From an uncultured bacterium (GTDB lineage: Bacteria > Verrucomicrobiota > Lentisphaeria > Oligosphaerales > Oligosphaeraceae): a stretch of 54,919 nucleotides of DNA. This document shows positions 25,502 to 33,500 of this stretch, piece after piece (the stretch's first letter is position 1; the number at the start of each line of letters is the position of its first letter). The notes under the pieces were generated by a model. It saw only the letters and a list, made by a program, of their open reading frames with translations, did not search any database and was not told the origin of the DNA. A program made the position numbers and the translations under genes. Where the stretch lies: assembly GCA_902776645.1 (NCBI GenBank), contig CACYQT010000038.1, positions 1-54,919 on the forward strand, read 5' to 3'.

Positions 25502-26752
25502 ATGCGAAAAACATTGTTTGCCATCTTCATGGGGCTTCTGTGCATTCTGTACGCCCAGGAGAAGCCGAAGCCGGCCATCGATTGCATCTGGCTGACCCAT
25601 TCGGAACCGACGGCGGACACCGTGACCATCAGCTGGATGTCTCCCGAACCAGGCGAATCACGGGTGAAAATCGCGTTGGAAGGCGAAGCGGAGAAGGAGA
25701 TCGTCGTCGAAGGGAAACGGACGTTGCATCATGTGAAAGTTCCCGTGACACTTGGCACGAAACGCTATCAGTACCAAGTCTTTACGGGGGACAAGAACTC
25801 CATGCCGCGTCGTTTCAAGCAATATCCGGATCTGCGGCAGCCCGGTGCGGAGATGCGCGTCATCATCATCGGCAACCGCGGCTACTGGAACGTGAAGGAG
25901 CGCAATTGGAAAGCGGTCTATGCTCTCGACGCGCACATGGGCCTGTCCGTCGGCGACAATGTGCCGCTTCTGTATGATGCGGACCATCTTGGCGAAACGG
26001 CCGTCCACAATCTGGCAAGATACGTGCGGCTGATCCGCTCCCAGATGACGTGGTTCGCGACGACGCCGTTCATGCCAGTCATGGGCAACCACGACCATCA
26101 GATCCGCGATCGCGCCAAAATCGAAAAACGTCCGTTGACGGAGGAGGAAAAGAAGAATCCCATAGCGGTTGCCGCCTATGATGTTGAAGGCCGCGCGTTC
26201 TGCGAATTCTTCCCGCTTCCGGACAACCGCTGGACGTGGCATTTCGACGTGCCGAACACGAATCTCCGCTTTATCGGACTGGATTTGAACCACGATCGCG
26301 ACTACGGGACGACATGGGGCTCGTGCCATGCCTATCATCCTGAATCGGAACAATATAAATGGTTTGAGAAAACAATTGCGGAGGCTCCCGAAAAGTTCCG
26401 TCTTACGCTGCACAATTCCGCCCATTCGGTCGGAACGCTTAACAACAACGCGTTGTGGAAGCTCTTCAACCAGTGCATGGTGAATTTCAGCGGCAACAGC
26501 TATATCGCCGCACGGGACCGGATGAAAATCGGAAACTATTGCTACACAACGTCTCTTCGCGGATTGGCGACCGCCAAATTCCGCCAGGGGGAGACGTATT
26601 ATTCAGAAGGAATCGATAATTTCACGCTATTGACGATCACGGCGGACAAGATCCGGATCGAATTGCGCAAACTAGAGGACGGCAGCGTGTTGGACAAAGC
26701 CGTCGAACTATCTTTAACTGATACGAAACTTCCCAAGGAGGTTAAACCATGA
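25502..26752 (+). CDS. Exported metallophosphatase-like protein with purple-acid-phosphatase N-domain
   Basis: A 416-residue protein starting at ATG 25502 behind AGAAGGAGAGG. The signal peptide is MRKTLFAIFMGLLCILYAQ. Residues about 28-100 form a fibronectin-like domain as in purple acid phosphatases (TVTISWMSPEPGESRVKIA, RYQYQVFTGD). The calcineurin-like part keeps SVGDN and MGNHDH. The first metal motif, however, reads IIIGNRG where Asp-x-His/Gly is expected, and the closing GHxH motif appears as GNSY, so the dinuclear site is incomplete. Either the metal centre is unusual or the protein is no longer a phosphatase. Its stop overlaps the start of the SGNH hydrolase gene, which indicates coupled synthesis. 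Confidence 0.8.
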   Translation: MRKTLFAIFMGLLCILYAQEKPKPAIDCIWLTHSEPTADTVTISWMSPEPGESRVKIALEGEAEKEIVVEGKRTLHHVKVPVTLGTKRYQYQVFTGDKNSMPRRFKQYPDLRQPGAEMRVIIIGNRGYWNVKERNWKAVYALDAHMGLSVGDNVPLLYDADHLGETAVHNLARYVRLIRSQMTWFATTPFMPVMGNHDHQIRDRAKIEKRPLTEEEKKNPIAVAAYDVEGRAFCEFFPLPDNRWTWHFDVPNTNLRFIGLDLNHDRDYGTTWGSCHAYHPESEQYKWFEKTIAEAPEKFRLTLHNSAHSVGTLNNNALWKLFNQCMVNFSGNSYIAARDRMKIGNYCYTTSLRGLATAKFRQGETYYSEGIDNFTLLTITADKIRIELRKLEDGSVLDKAVELSLTDTKLPKEVKP

Positions 26753-27453
26753 TGGATTGGGAGAAGAAAGATACCATTAAGCAGATGGCAAGCGAAGGCG
26801 ACGGCACGTTGCCGCGCGTGCTGCTTCTCGGCGATTCCATATCGCTTGGCTACACGCCGATTGTCGTGGAGAAGATGAAGGATAGGGCGTTTGTGACGCG
26901 GCCTGCCTGCAACTGCGGGCCGTCGGTATTCTATCTGCGGTCGCGCGGCAAAATCGGCAACTGGCTGGGAGAGAAGCCATGGGATGTCATCCATGTAAAC
27001 TTTGGCATCTGGGATCATCATTTCATCAATGAAAAAGAGGAGATTTTCTTCTATGACCAGCATGTCTCCGAATTGGACGGACTGGATCGTCCCGCGCGCA
27101 TTAAGCTGATCGAATCCAAGGGCTTCCATACCCGCACGAGCCCTGCGGAATATGCAGAAAACACACGGAATATCCTGCTGGATTTGAAGGCGCATGGCAT
27201 GAAGGTGATATTCGCATTGAGCACGCCTCTGCCATCCTATGAAGAACGGTATTTCGGCATGGATTGCATCGCGGAATACAACGACATCGCCGTGAAGGTC
27301 TGCAAAGAAATAGATGTTCCCGTAAATGACTTGTATTCAGTCGCGAAGCCGTTGCGTGAAGACCAGAAGGACGGTTGTCATTTCAGCAGCTACGGATACA
27401 ATATTCTCGCGGATGCAGTCGTCAAAATGATTGACACTTGTTTGGTGTTTTGA
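26749..27453 (+). CDS. SGNH/GDSL-family hydrolase
   Basis: A 234-residue cytoplasmic protein whose ATG overlaps the previous stop. Block I is LLLGDSISLGY (nucleophile Ser about residue 29). Block III is WDVIHVNFGIWDHH, where the usual G-x-N-D appears as G-I-W-D. Block V is DGCHFSSYGYN with the Asp-x-x-His pair. The catalytic triad is thus present, while the oxyanion-hole Asn is altered. Members deacetylate or de-esterify sugars and lipids. Its place among carbohydrate genes favours a carbohydrate esterase acting on imported substrate, an inference from context. The next gene begins 12 bases later. Confidence 0.85.
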   Translation: MMDWEKKDTIKQMASEGDGTLPRVLLLGDSISLGYTPIVVEKMKDRAFVTRPACNCGPSVFYLRSRGKIGNWLGEKPWDVIHVNFGIWDHHFINEKEEIFFYDQHVSELDGLDRPARIKLIESKGFHTRTSPAEYAENTRNILLDLKAHGMKVIFALSTPLPSYEERYFGMDCIAEYNDIAVKVCKEIDVPVNDLYSVAKPLREDQKDGCHFSSYGYNILADAVVKMIDTCLVF

Positions 27454-27465
27454 AAGGAAGACAGC

Positions 27466-29043
27466 ATGTCGGAAACATTGTACAATGGAATCAAATTGCC
27501 GGAAGAATGGCCGCCGAAGGACATCAATCCGTATGATTTCCAGCCCATGCGTGTGCCGTATCTTTCCAATCCGCCGGATGTTATCGATATCACGATTGGA
27601 CGGCAGCTTTTCTGCGACGATTTTCTTTATGATGAATGCGGCATGACGCCGATGTTCCATCGTCCCGTGAAATACAACGGTAACCCATTGTTTGTTTCGA
27701 CGACGAAATATGAACGGAATGAAGAACTTCCGTCTGCTACGGTGCCTAAATGCGGCGGCATCTGGCATGATCCCGCGGATGGTTTGTTCAAGATGTGGTA
27801 TATGGCAAGCTATTTCGGCAACATGGCATACGCGACAAGCCGTGATGGCGTCCATTGGGAGCGGCCGGAGTTGGATGTCGTTGCAGGAAGCAATCTTGTG
27901 TTGCCGTTGGATATCCATCTGGATTCGGGCACGGTTTGGCTGGACAAGGAGACGGTGGATGAATCGCAGCGTTTCAAGATGCTCATCCGCGAACCGAACC
28001 GGCCTGAAAATGGCCATTTTCCCGCATTGATGTTTACCAGCGCGGACGGCATCCATTGGAGCAAGCCTGTGCAGACTGGCGATATGGACGACCGTAGCAC
28101 GATGTTCTACAACCCGTTCCGCCGCAAATGGGTGCAGAGCATCCGCAGCTGGATTTCACCGCGGCGTAACCGTTGCCGCCTGTATTGGGAGGACGATGAT
28201 TTTCTGCAATCAGGCCGCTGGCAGGAAGGCCAGCCCGTCTATTGGACAGGAGCGGACATAATGGATCGTTCCCGCTACACTTTCCCTGAACTTTACAATC
28301 TTGATGCGAACGCCTACGAAAGCGTCATGCTCGGCTTCTATCAGATTCTGCAAGGCCCGCCGAACCAAATCTGTGAACGCGCAGCCGAACCGAAATTGAC
28401 GGAACTGGTTCTGGCGACGAGCCGTGACGGATTCCATTTCTTCCGCCCTGATCGCACGCCCTTCATCGGCGCGCGGCGTGAGCCGGATTCGTGGGAATAC
28501 GGCTATGTGGAGCCGACAGGCGGCATTGCGCTGCTCGTCGGCGACGAAATGTGGTTCTATTATTCCGCCTACGGCGGCGATCCAAGCCGCGCGGGGCTTC
28601 ATTGGTCCGTCAACGGCATGTGCGGCAACGGCGCTCTCGGTCTTGCGAAAATGCGCCGCGACGGCTTCGCGTCGTTGCGTTCCACGGTTGAAAACGCTTG
28701 GGTGAGGACACGAAAACTGCGTTTCACGGAAGGAAAAGGCCTGTACGTCAACGCGAACACGTCGGGCGAGTTGCTAACTGTTGAAGCGCAGGATGAAAGC
28801 TGCCAACCGCTGCCAGGCTTCACGCATGCGGATTGCGTCGGTTTCCGCGGCAATTCGACATGCGCGGAAATCCGTTGGCGCGTAGCGGATTTTGCGAATC
28901 TGAAAGGACGTCCGTTCAGGCTTTGTTTCAAGATGGGCCGTGGCGATTTGTATTCGTTCTGGACGGACAAGAATGGAAAAGGCGCTTCGGGAGGCTATGT
29001 GGCTGCGGGCGGCCCTGCTTTCAGCAGCAGTCGTGATATGTGA
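27466..29043 (+). CDS. GH32/GH43-like five-bladed beta-propeller protein
   Basis: A 525-residue protein without a signal peptide, with AAGGAAG upstream of its start. It contains repeated propeller-like blocks: GGIWHDPADGLFKMWYM, YATSRDGVHWERPEL, MFTSADGIHWSKP, LVLATSRDGFHFFRP and GDEMWFYYSAYGG. Such S-x-D-G-x-H-W turns and the W-Y/F-rich strands occur in the GH32/GH43/GH130 type of propellers. A C-terminal beta domain (about 430-525) ends in GGYVAAGGP. Catalytic acids cannot be assigned with certainty. It probably acts on short intracellular glycosides together with the isomerase encoded just downstream. Confidence 0.72.
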   Translation: MSETLYNGIKLPEEWPPKDINPYDFQPMRVPYLSNPPDVIDITIGRQLFCDDFLYDECGMTPMFHRPVKYNGNPLFVSTTKYERNEELPSATVPKCGGIWHDPADGLFKMWYMASYFGNMAYATSRDGVHWERPELDVVAGSNLVLPLDIHLDSGTVWLDKETVDESQRFKMLIREPNRPENGHFPALMFTSADGIHWSKPVQTGDMDDRSTMFYNPFRRKWVQSIRSWISPRRNRCRLYWEDDDFLQSGRWQEGQPVYWTGADIMDRSRYTFPELYNLDANAYESVMLGFYQILQGPPNQICERAAEPKLTELVLATSRDGFHFFRPDRTPFIGARREPDSWEYGYVEPTGGIALLVGDEMWFYYSAYGGDPSRAGLHWSVNGMCGNGALGLAKMRRDGFASLRSTVENAWVRTRKLRFTEGKGLYVNANTSGELLTVEAQDESCQPLPGFTHADCVGFRGNSTCAEIRWRVADFANLKGRPFRLCFKMGRGDLYSFWTDKNGKGASGGYVAAGGPAFSSSRDM

Positions 29044-29085
29044 TAATCATTGTAATTCAAGATATAAGACAAAAAGGAAGAACGT

Positions 29086-29907
29086 ATGAAGATTTCGATG
29101 TGGACGAGTTTTCTGTATGAATGGCAGCCGGAGGCGGCCATTTCCGTTCTCGCGCGGCATGGCTTTTCCGCCGCGGAATTGTCGACGGAACATGCCCAGA
29201 TGCTGCTGGACCGCGGCGACGCGGAAACGGAAGGTTTGAAATTCAAAAAGCATTGCGACGCATTGGGTTTTGACATCCATCAAGGCCATTTCTATCTGTA
29301 TATTGATTTGGCGGTGAAAGAAAAAGCCGATCAAATCAAAGTTTTTGATAATATGAAACGGTGGTGCGATTTGTTCAACGCCATCGGCATCAAGGCGGGC
29401 GTCGTCCACGCCTGCAAGGGACCTCTGGTGGATGGCAGCCGCGAACGTTCCGCCGCCATGTTGGAGTCGCTTTTGGAATACAGCAAGGGGATGTCGTTCA
29501 GCTTCTGTCTGGAGAATCTCAAATCCGCCTACGCAACGTATGAAGACGTGAAAGGGCTCATCGACATGATTCGCGATCCGGAGCATCGGCTGGCCTATTG
29601 CCTTGATACAGGCCATGTTGCGTGCAACGACGGCGATTGCGCGGAATACGTCCGCAAGGCCGGAAGCGGCCTGAAGGCGCTTCATGTGACGGACTGCCTT
29701 CTCATCGGCGGCAAGAAGGACGACCACTACTTCCCGTACATCCATGGGACCATCGATTGGAAGGCTTTCGTTCGCGCGTTGCGCGACGTCAATTACCAAG
29801 GTCTTTTCAACTATGAAGTGCCGCGCGAGCGCGGCGTTCCGGAAGAGATTCTCATGGTCAAATTGGACTACGCCCGCGAACTGGCGAAGGCCATGTTGCA
29901 GATGTGA
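29086..29907 (+). CDS. Sugar phosphate isomerase/epimerase-like TIM barrel
   Basis: A 273-residue cytoplasmic protein of the AP-endonuclease family 2 / xylose-isomerase-like TIM-barrel group. The metal ligands typical of the family are visible: Glu in FCLENLKS, Asp-His in YCLDTGHVACN, His in KALHVTDC and Glu in FNYEVPRE. AAAGGAAG precedes the start. Family enzymes isomerise or epimerise free sugars, inositols or keto acids; the substrate is unknown. It is the last gene of the 24114-29907 operon. A paralogue of similar type lies at 33501-34361. Confidence 0.87.
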   Translation: MKISMWTSFLYEWQPEAAISVLARHGFSAAELSTEHAQMLLDRGDAETEGLKFKKHCDALGFDIHQGHFYLYIDLAVKEKADQIKVFDNMKRWCDLFNAIGIKAGVVHACKGPLVDGSRERSAAMLESLLEYSKGMSFSFCLENLKSAYATYEDVKGLIDMIRDPEHRLAYCLDTGHVACNDGDCAEYVRKAGSGLKALHVTDCLLIGGKKDDHYFPYIHGTIDWKAFVRALRDVNYQGLFNYEVPRERGVPEEILMVKLDYARELAKAMLQM

Positions 29908-29933
29908 GACTTAGAAAACCATAAGCTAGAATT

Positions 29934-30001
29934 CTAGGCGTCTAGGCATCTAGTTTTCTGGGCGTCTGGGCATCTAGGCTTCTAGACTTCTAGACTTCTA
30001 G
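29934..30001. repeat. Short tandem array of TCTAG-based 8-9-bp units
   Basis: Imperfect units such as GCGTCTAGGC, ATCTAGGCT and TCTAGACT repeat about eight times. The array begins 27 bases after a stop codon, as several other arrays here do. Confidence 0.8.
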
Positions 30002-30035
30002 TTTTGGTGATTGCATCGTTTGTCACGGAATTTGA

Positions 30036-30071
30036 CAGACAATTTACATGGAATTCCAAGTAAATTGTCTG
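30036..30071. promoter_or_regulatory. 36-bp near-perfect palindrome
   Basis: Seventeen of eighteen base pairs match in a palindrome centred on GGAATTCC, flanked by the arms CAGACAATTTAC (30036-30047) and GTAAATTGTCTG (30060-30071). It could be an operator for a dimeric regulator or a cruciform. There is no T-run next to it. Confidence 0.6.
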
Positions 30072-30111
30072 AGACATGGTGCAATTGCCCATGAGGCGCC
30101 ATCATGGCTGC

Positions 30112-30152
30112 AAAAAAAATGCGCTCCCCCGACGTGAGGGAACGCATTTTTT
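30112..30152 (-). terminator. Bidirectional terminator between operon end and fourth pseudopilin
   Basis: A stem built on AAATGCG..CCC and GGG..CGCATTT has T runs on both strands (eight on the minus side, six on the plus side). It can end the minus-strand pseudopilin transcript and the plus-strand operon. Confidence 0.8.
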
Positions 30153-30170
30153 CAGGAAACTAATTTATGA

Positions 30171-30848
30171 TTAGTTGGAGGGATTGCGCTGCCAATCCTT
30201 CTTCAGATCGGAGTAGGCTCTGGATTCGACGTGGCCTTCCTGGAAGAGGGCGTTGAAACGCTGCGTGTGGATTCTGCCGATGCGACAGGCAGTGTTGCTG
30301 ATCGTCAGATGCGAATCATCATACAGCTGCGGGTCGTTTCCCGTCGTGGTGTCGCAGAGGGAAATCGTGGAGGAAGGTTGGATGAACTTGTTGGCTTTGG
30401 GGCTGTCAAGGTTTCCATTCGTGCCCTGTCCGTACAAAATGTTGCCGTTCGCCTTGCGGGTGCGGCCATAGTTGTTCTTGAAGGAGGCGTCAAGACCTGC
30501 GCGACGTTCAGCACCGCCCCATGTCTGGTTGATGTCCTTGGAGTCGGCTGCCGGGCAGACATAGAGGCTCTTGTCGCCAACGTAAGTAACGGTGTAGTCG
30601 CAGAACCAATACAAGGTACCGTTCCAACCCGTGTTTTGGAAGCAGTAGATCGGCGTCGTGTAATCGACGTAGTCCTGCTCGTACATGTTCATGCCGATGC
30701 CGATCTGCTTGAGGTTGGAGGTGCAGGAAATGGCGCGCGCCTTCTCACGGGCCTTCGACAGGGCGGGAAGCAGCATGGCGGCCAGAATCGCGATGATGGC
30801 GATGACGACCAGCAATTCAATCAGTGTAAAACTCAATACCCGTTTCAT
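30171..30848 (-). CDS. Pseudopilin with prepilin-type N-terminal domain (divergent H-X9-DG)
   Basis: A 225-residue protein. The start at 30848 gives the leader [15 protein letters not shown], identical to the third pseudopilin of the window, and has AGGAAATC upstream; an in-frame ATG 36 bases earlier would add a charged leader. The first 60 residues (pilin helix, [19 protein letters not shown]) are almost those of the tandem copies, but the rest differs: [15 protein letters not shown] and [12 protein letters not shown] segments. The C-terminal motif reads H, nine residues, then EG ([16 protein letters not shown]), Asp being replaced by Glu. Shared promoter sequence links it to the other pseudopilins. 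Function is presumed export via a type II-like system, unproven. Confidence 0.9.
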   Translation of the reverse strand: MKRVLSFTLIELLVVIAIIAILAAMLLPALSKAREKARAISCTSNLKQIGIGMNMYEQDYVDYTTPIYCFQNTGWNGTLYWFCDYTVTYVGDKSLYVCPAADSKDINQTWGGAERRAGLDASFKNNYGRTRKANGNILYGQGTNGNLDSPKANKFIQPSSTISLCDTTTGNDPQLYDDSHLTISNTACRIGRIHTQRFNALFQEGHVESRAYSDLKKDWQRNPSN

Positions 30849-30918
30849 CTTGATTTCCTCTTCTTTTTCTTGTGACAGTTTCATTCGACGGCAGTTCTTT
30901 CAACTGCACAGCTTCTTT

Positions 30919-30947
30919 AATATATCATTAAGTTTGATAAAATTCAA
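30919..30947 (-). promoter_or_regulatory. Predicted promoter of fourth pseudopilin, shared-motif type
   Basis: Minus-strand TTGAAT (30942-30947) and TATATT (30919-30924) are exactly 17 bases apart. The spacer TTTATCAA and TTAA words match the third pseudopilin promoter position for position. The divergent gap 30849-31148 holds no gene. Confidence 0.75.
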
Positions 30948-31052
30948 TAAGTTTTGATGAATATCGATAATGAAAGCCTGCGGCTTGCCATGCATTTCAT
31001 ATATTGAAGGCAACGATGGTTTTCAGTATGTATTTTACCGGTTGTTTTCTTC

Positions 31053-31081
31053 TTGATATTGTTCCGACATAGTGTTATAAT
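31053..31081 (+). promoter_or_regulatory. Strong predicted sigma70 promoter of reductase gene
   Basis: TTGATA (31053-31058) and a consensus TATAAT (31076-31081) are 17 bases apart, 67 bases before the start codon of the RmlD-like gene. Confidence 0.8.
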
Positions 31082-31148
31082 GTATAACTGACCGGATGAA
31101 TCGTTTGTGACAGTGAAATACATTCAAGAAACAAGGAGCGGCGGAACC

Positions 31149-31946
31149 ATGAAAATGCTGTTGACGGGAGCCAACGGATTTGTCGGCAACAGAATTAAAA
31201 ACACATACGGGGAGGATGTCGTCGCGTCGCCGTCGTTGCGAAACGTCTCCGAAGACGACGTGAAGCGGATCGTGGAGGAGAGCGGGGCCGACGTCATCGT
31301 CCATACCGTGGCGATTTCGGACATCGGTGTTTGCCAGAACAATCCGCAACAATCGTATATCGCAAATGTCATGCTGCCGGTCTATCTCGCCAAGGCGGCG
31401 CAAGGGAGAAAATTGGTCTGCTTCAGTTCCGACCAGGTCTATAGCGGCTGCGAGGCGGACGGCCCCTATACGGAAGAGAACGTCCGTCCGGCGAACATCT
31501 ATGCCGAACATAAGTTGGAGATGGAAAAACGTGTTCTTGACATCGCTCCGGACGCGGTCATGCTCCGCGCGGAATGGATGTACGACGTCGTCTCGGCGAG
31601 AGGAAACTACATCAAAAACGTTCTGGACGGCTATTTGACGTACAGCAGCCAGCAATACAGGGGAGTCACCTATCTGCGGGAAGTCGCGGAGAACATTCCG
31701 AACGTCATCGCCCTGCCTGGCGGCGCGTATAATTTCGGCAGCGAGACGGATCTTTCCATGTTCGAGATCACGCAGGAGCTGCTGGCATATCTTGGGCGGA
31801 CGGGAGTCGTGAAAGACGCCCCGCCGCGGCACAACCTGTGGATGGACTGCGGCAAGGCGACGCGTCACGGCGTGATATTCAGCAATGTTCTGGACGGATT
31901 GAAACGCTGCGTGGACGACTATCGGCTGCGTCGTTGCACGGATTGA
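31149..31946 (+). CDS. RmlD-like NAD(P)-dependent sugar-nucleotide reductase/epimerase
   Basis: A 265-residue protein begun at ATG 31149 behind AAGGAG, so that the dinucleotide-binding MKMLLTGANGFVGNRI opens the protein; an upstream in-frame ATG would add 14 residues. TGxxGxxG (residues 6-12), the VCFSSDQVYSG strand and the active-site YxxxK in IYAEHKLEMEK identify an extended short-chain dehydrogenase of the dTDP-4-dehydrorhamnose reductase type. At 265 residues it is slightly short for RmlD. No other nucleotide-sugar genes are adjacent and it has its own promoter, so its role (rhamnose-like sugar synthesis or sugar catabolism) stays open. Confidence 0.82.
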   Translation: MKMLLTGANGFVGNRIKNTYGEDVVASPSLRNVSEDDVKRIVEESGADVIVHTVAISDIGVCQNNPQQSYIANVMLPVYLAKAAQGRKLVCFSSDQVYSGCEADGPYTEENVRPANIYAEHKLEMEKRVLDIAPDAVMLRAEWMYDVVSARGNYIKNVLDGYLTYSSQQYRGVTYLREVAENIPNVIALPGGAYNFGSETDLSMFEITQELLAYLGRTGVVKDAPPRHNLWMDCGKATRHGVIFSNVLDGLKRCVDDYRLRRCTD

Positions 31947-31952
31947 CGGAGG

Positions 31953-31990
31953 GCTAAAAGCTTGAAGCTTAATGCTTTTAGCGAAATGCA
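31953..31990. repeat. Dispersed heptamer-based repeat, copy C (hairpin)
   Basis: This begins six bases after a stop codon. GCTAAAAGC (31953-31961) and GCTTTTAGC (31974-31982) form a perfect 9-bp stem, and the sequence then follows copies A and B (GCGAAATGCAA). Confidence 0.7.
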
Positions 31991-32030
31991 AGGGAACTTA
32001 GGGATTTGTGGGATTAGTCATTAATCAAAA

Positions 32031-33245
32031 TCATCTCTCCTGCACAATCTTCCCGCAGAGATAGTGCTTGCGGTCCGGATACCAGAGGACGCTTTGGCCG
32101 TTGACATGCGTCATGGTGGCGTAGAGGGCCAGATCGGCCCGTTTGTAGTGGTAGCCGAGCGGGATGCCGTCGTCGTCGAAGAACATTTCGGGCTCGCCGA
32201 ACGTCAACGGCTGACGGGCGTCCGGCGTGAAAACGCCTCGTACCAAATAGATCGGACGGCGGTGGTGCTCCGTGTCCTTTGGGCCCCATGGGCCGAAATG
32301 GCCATCGTGGTTGTGGATGAACATGTAGAAATGGCCGCGGCCGTCGCCGTAGATCGGGCAGGGCGACAGCGGATGGAGCATTTCGGGCTTGCCGTCGCCG
32401 TAGCGGAGCACTTCGGATTCGCCCCATGTGTAGCCGCCGTCGGCTGAAATCGCATACCACGGCGAGCCTGAATTCGTGCGGAAGGCGCAGAAAAGCCGTC
32501 CGTCCGGCAGTTCGACGATGGACGGCTCCTGCGCGACACACCATGCGGGATTGTTGCGGGAGGGCGCTTTCAGGCAGGTCGTCCATGTGAAATTCAAATC
32601 CTGCGGCGCGGGATTGTCGTCCGCGTTTTCGATGACGTACATGGAGCAGACGGATTCTTCGTCCGTCCAGTGCGGGCGGCGCGGGAATTTCGTCAGCGAC
32701 GCATAGCGGGTGATGCCGCCGACGTATTTGCCGGTGGAGATTTTCTGTGGCGGCTGGTAGGCGATCATCGTCGGCGGGACGTTCGGATCGTCGTTATCGT
32801 ATTCGGGGAGCTTCTGGAAGAAGACTTGGACGGGTTCGGCGAATGTCAGACCGTCGTCGTCTGAATACGTCATGTCGAGAAAGCCGTTTTCATGCGGATC
32901 CGCGTAGCCGCTGTAATGGTTCAGCATGAGGTAGATGCGTCCTTTGGCGTTGCGGAAGGCGGTGCCGAAGCTGCAGCGGTCGCGACCGGTCTTCGGATCG
33001 AAATTCTGCCCCGCGATGGTGACCGGATCCGTCCACGTTTTCCCGCCGTCTTCGGAACGTGAGCAGACATAGTGCGAATCAGGGGCCTGCTCGGCGGAGT
33101 CCTGCAGCCAGAAGGCGATGAAACTGCGTTCCTTAAGACCGGGCAGGACGGTGACGACATGGTTCGTGCCGTCCCGTTTTCCGGCGGAAGGGCCTTTCGG
33201 AATATAGACGACATAGTCCGGATTGGTTCGTTTCAGTTCGTACAT
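32031..33245 (-). CDS. BNR/sialidase-like beta-propeller protein
   Basis: A 404-residue protein without a signal peptide. Asp boxes are SEDGGKTW (64-71), SDDDGLTF and SADGGYTW, and PSIVELPDGRLFCAFRTNSGSPW matches the central sialidase-family block. It differs clearly from the other BNR protein (22741-23943), so the two are not recent duplicates. The last residues (YLCGKIVQER) close the propeller. It may be a cytoplasmic exo-glycosidase of the sialidase superfamily; the catalytic Arg triad, Tyr and Glu cannot be placed confidently by eye. It has its own predicted promoter and is divergent from the TIM-barrel isomerase gene at 33501. Confidence 0.78.
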   Translation of the reverse strand: MYELKRTNPDYVVYIPKGPSAGKRDGTNHVVTVLPGLKERSFIAFWLQDSAEQAPDSHYVCSRSEDGGKTWTDPVTIAGQNFDPKTGRDRCSFGTAFRNAKGRIYLMLNHYSGYADPHENGFLDMTYSDDDGLTFAEPVQVFFQKLPEYDNDDPNVPPTMIAYQPPQKISTGKYVGGITRYASLTKFPRRPHWTDEESVCSMYVIENADDNPAPQDLNFTWTTCLKAPSRNNPAWCVAQEPSIVELPDGRLFCAFRTNSGSPWYAISADGGYTWGESEVLRYGDGKPEMLHPLSPCPIYGDGRGHFYMFIHNHDGHFGPWGPKDTEHHRRPIYLVRGVFTPDARQPLTFGEPEMFFDDDGIPLGYHYKRADLALYATMTHVNGQSVLWYPDRKHYLCGKIVQER

Positions 33246-33278
33246 GGCTGATTCCCTTGGGTTGAATTTTTTTGTAAA

Positions 33279-33306
33279 AAGGTATCATCTGCCCAATCAT
33301 TGTCAA
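33279..33306 (-). promoter_or_regulatory. Predicted promoter of BNR gene
   Basis: Minus-strand TTGACA (33301-33306) and TACCTT (33279-33284) with a 16-base spacer, 34 bases before the start codon. Confidence 0.55.
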
Positions 33307-33332
33307 GCAGAACGCGAAACAATTACTTTGAC

Positions 33333-33419
33333 TGGGATATCTGAGATTTCTGAGATTTCTGAGATGAGTATTTATTGTCTTATTTTGTCATAGATATCCC
33401 AGAAATCCCAGATATCCCA
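33333..33419. repeat. Large imperfect inverted repeat with 9-bp tandem units
   Basis: 33341-33367 has three CTGAGATTT-type units. The left arm (from TGGGATATCTGAGATTTC at 33333) is nearly the reverse complement of 33394-33419 (ending in CCCAGATATCCCA). The structure sits in the 255-base divergent gap upstream of the isomerase gene. Confidence 0.7.
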
Positions 33420-33500
33420 CGAAAAGTCAAGAAAAATGGCTTGAAGGCGGTATATTATTCAAATCTGTGGCATATAATTACCCAACAAAAAGGAGAAAAC

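Noticed and set aside
29934..30001. Possible CRISPR array
   Set aside because: Units are 8-9 bp, directly adjacent and without unique spacers, and no cas gene is present.
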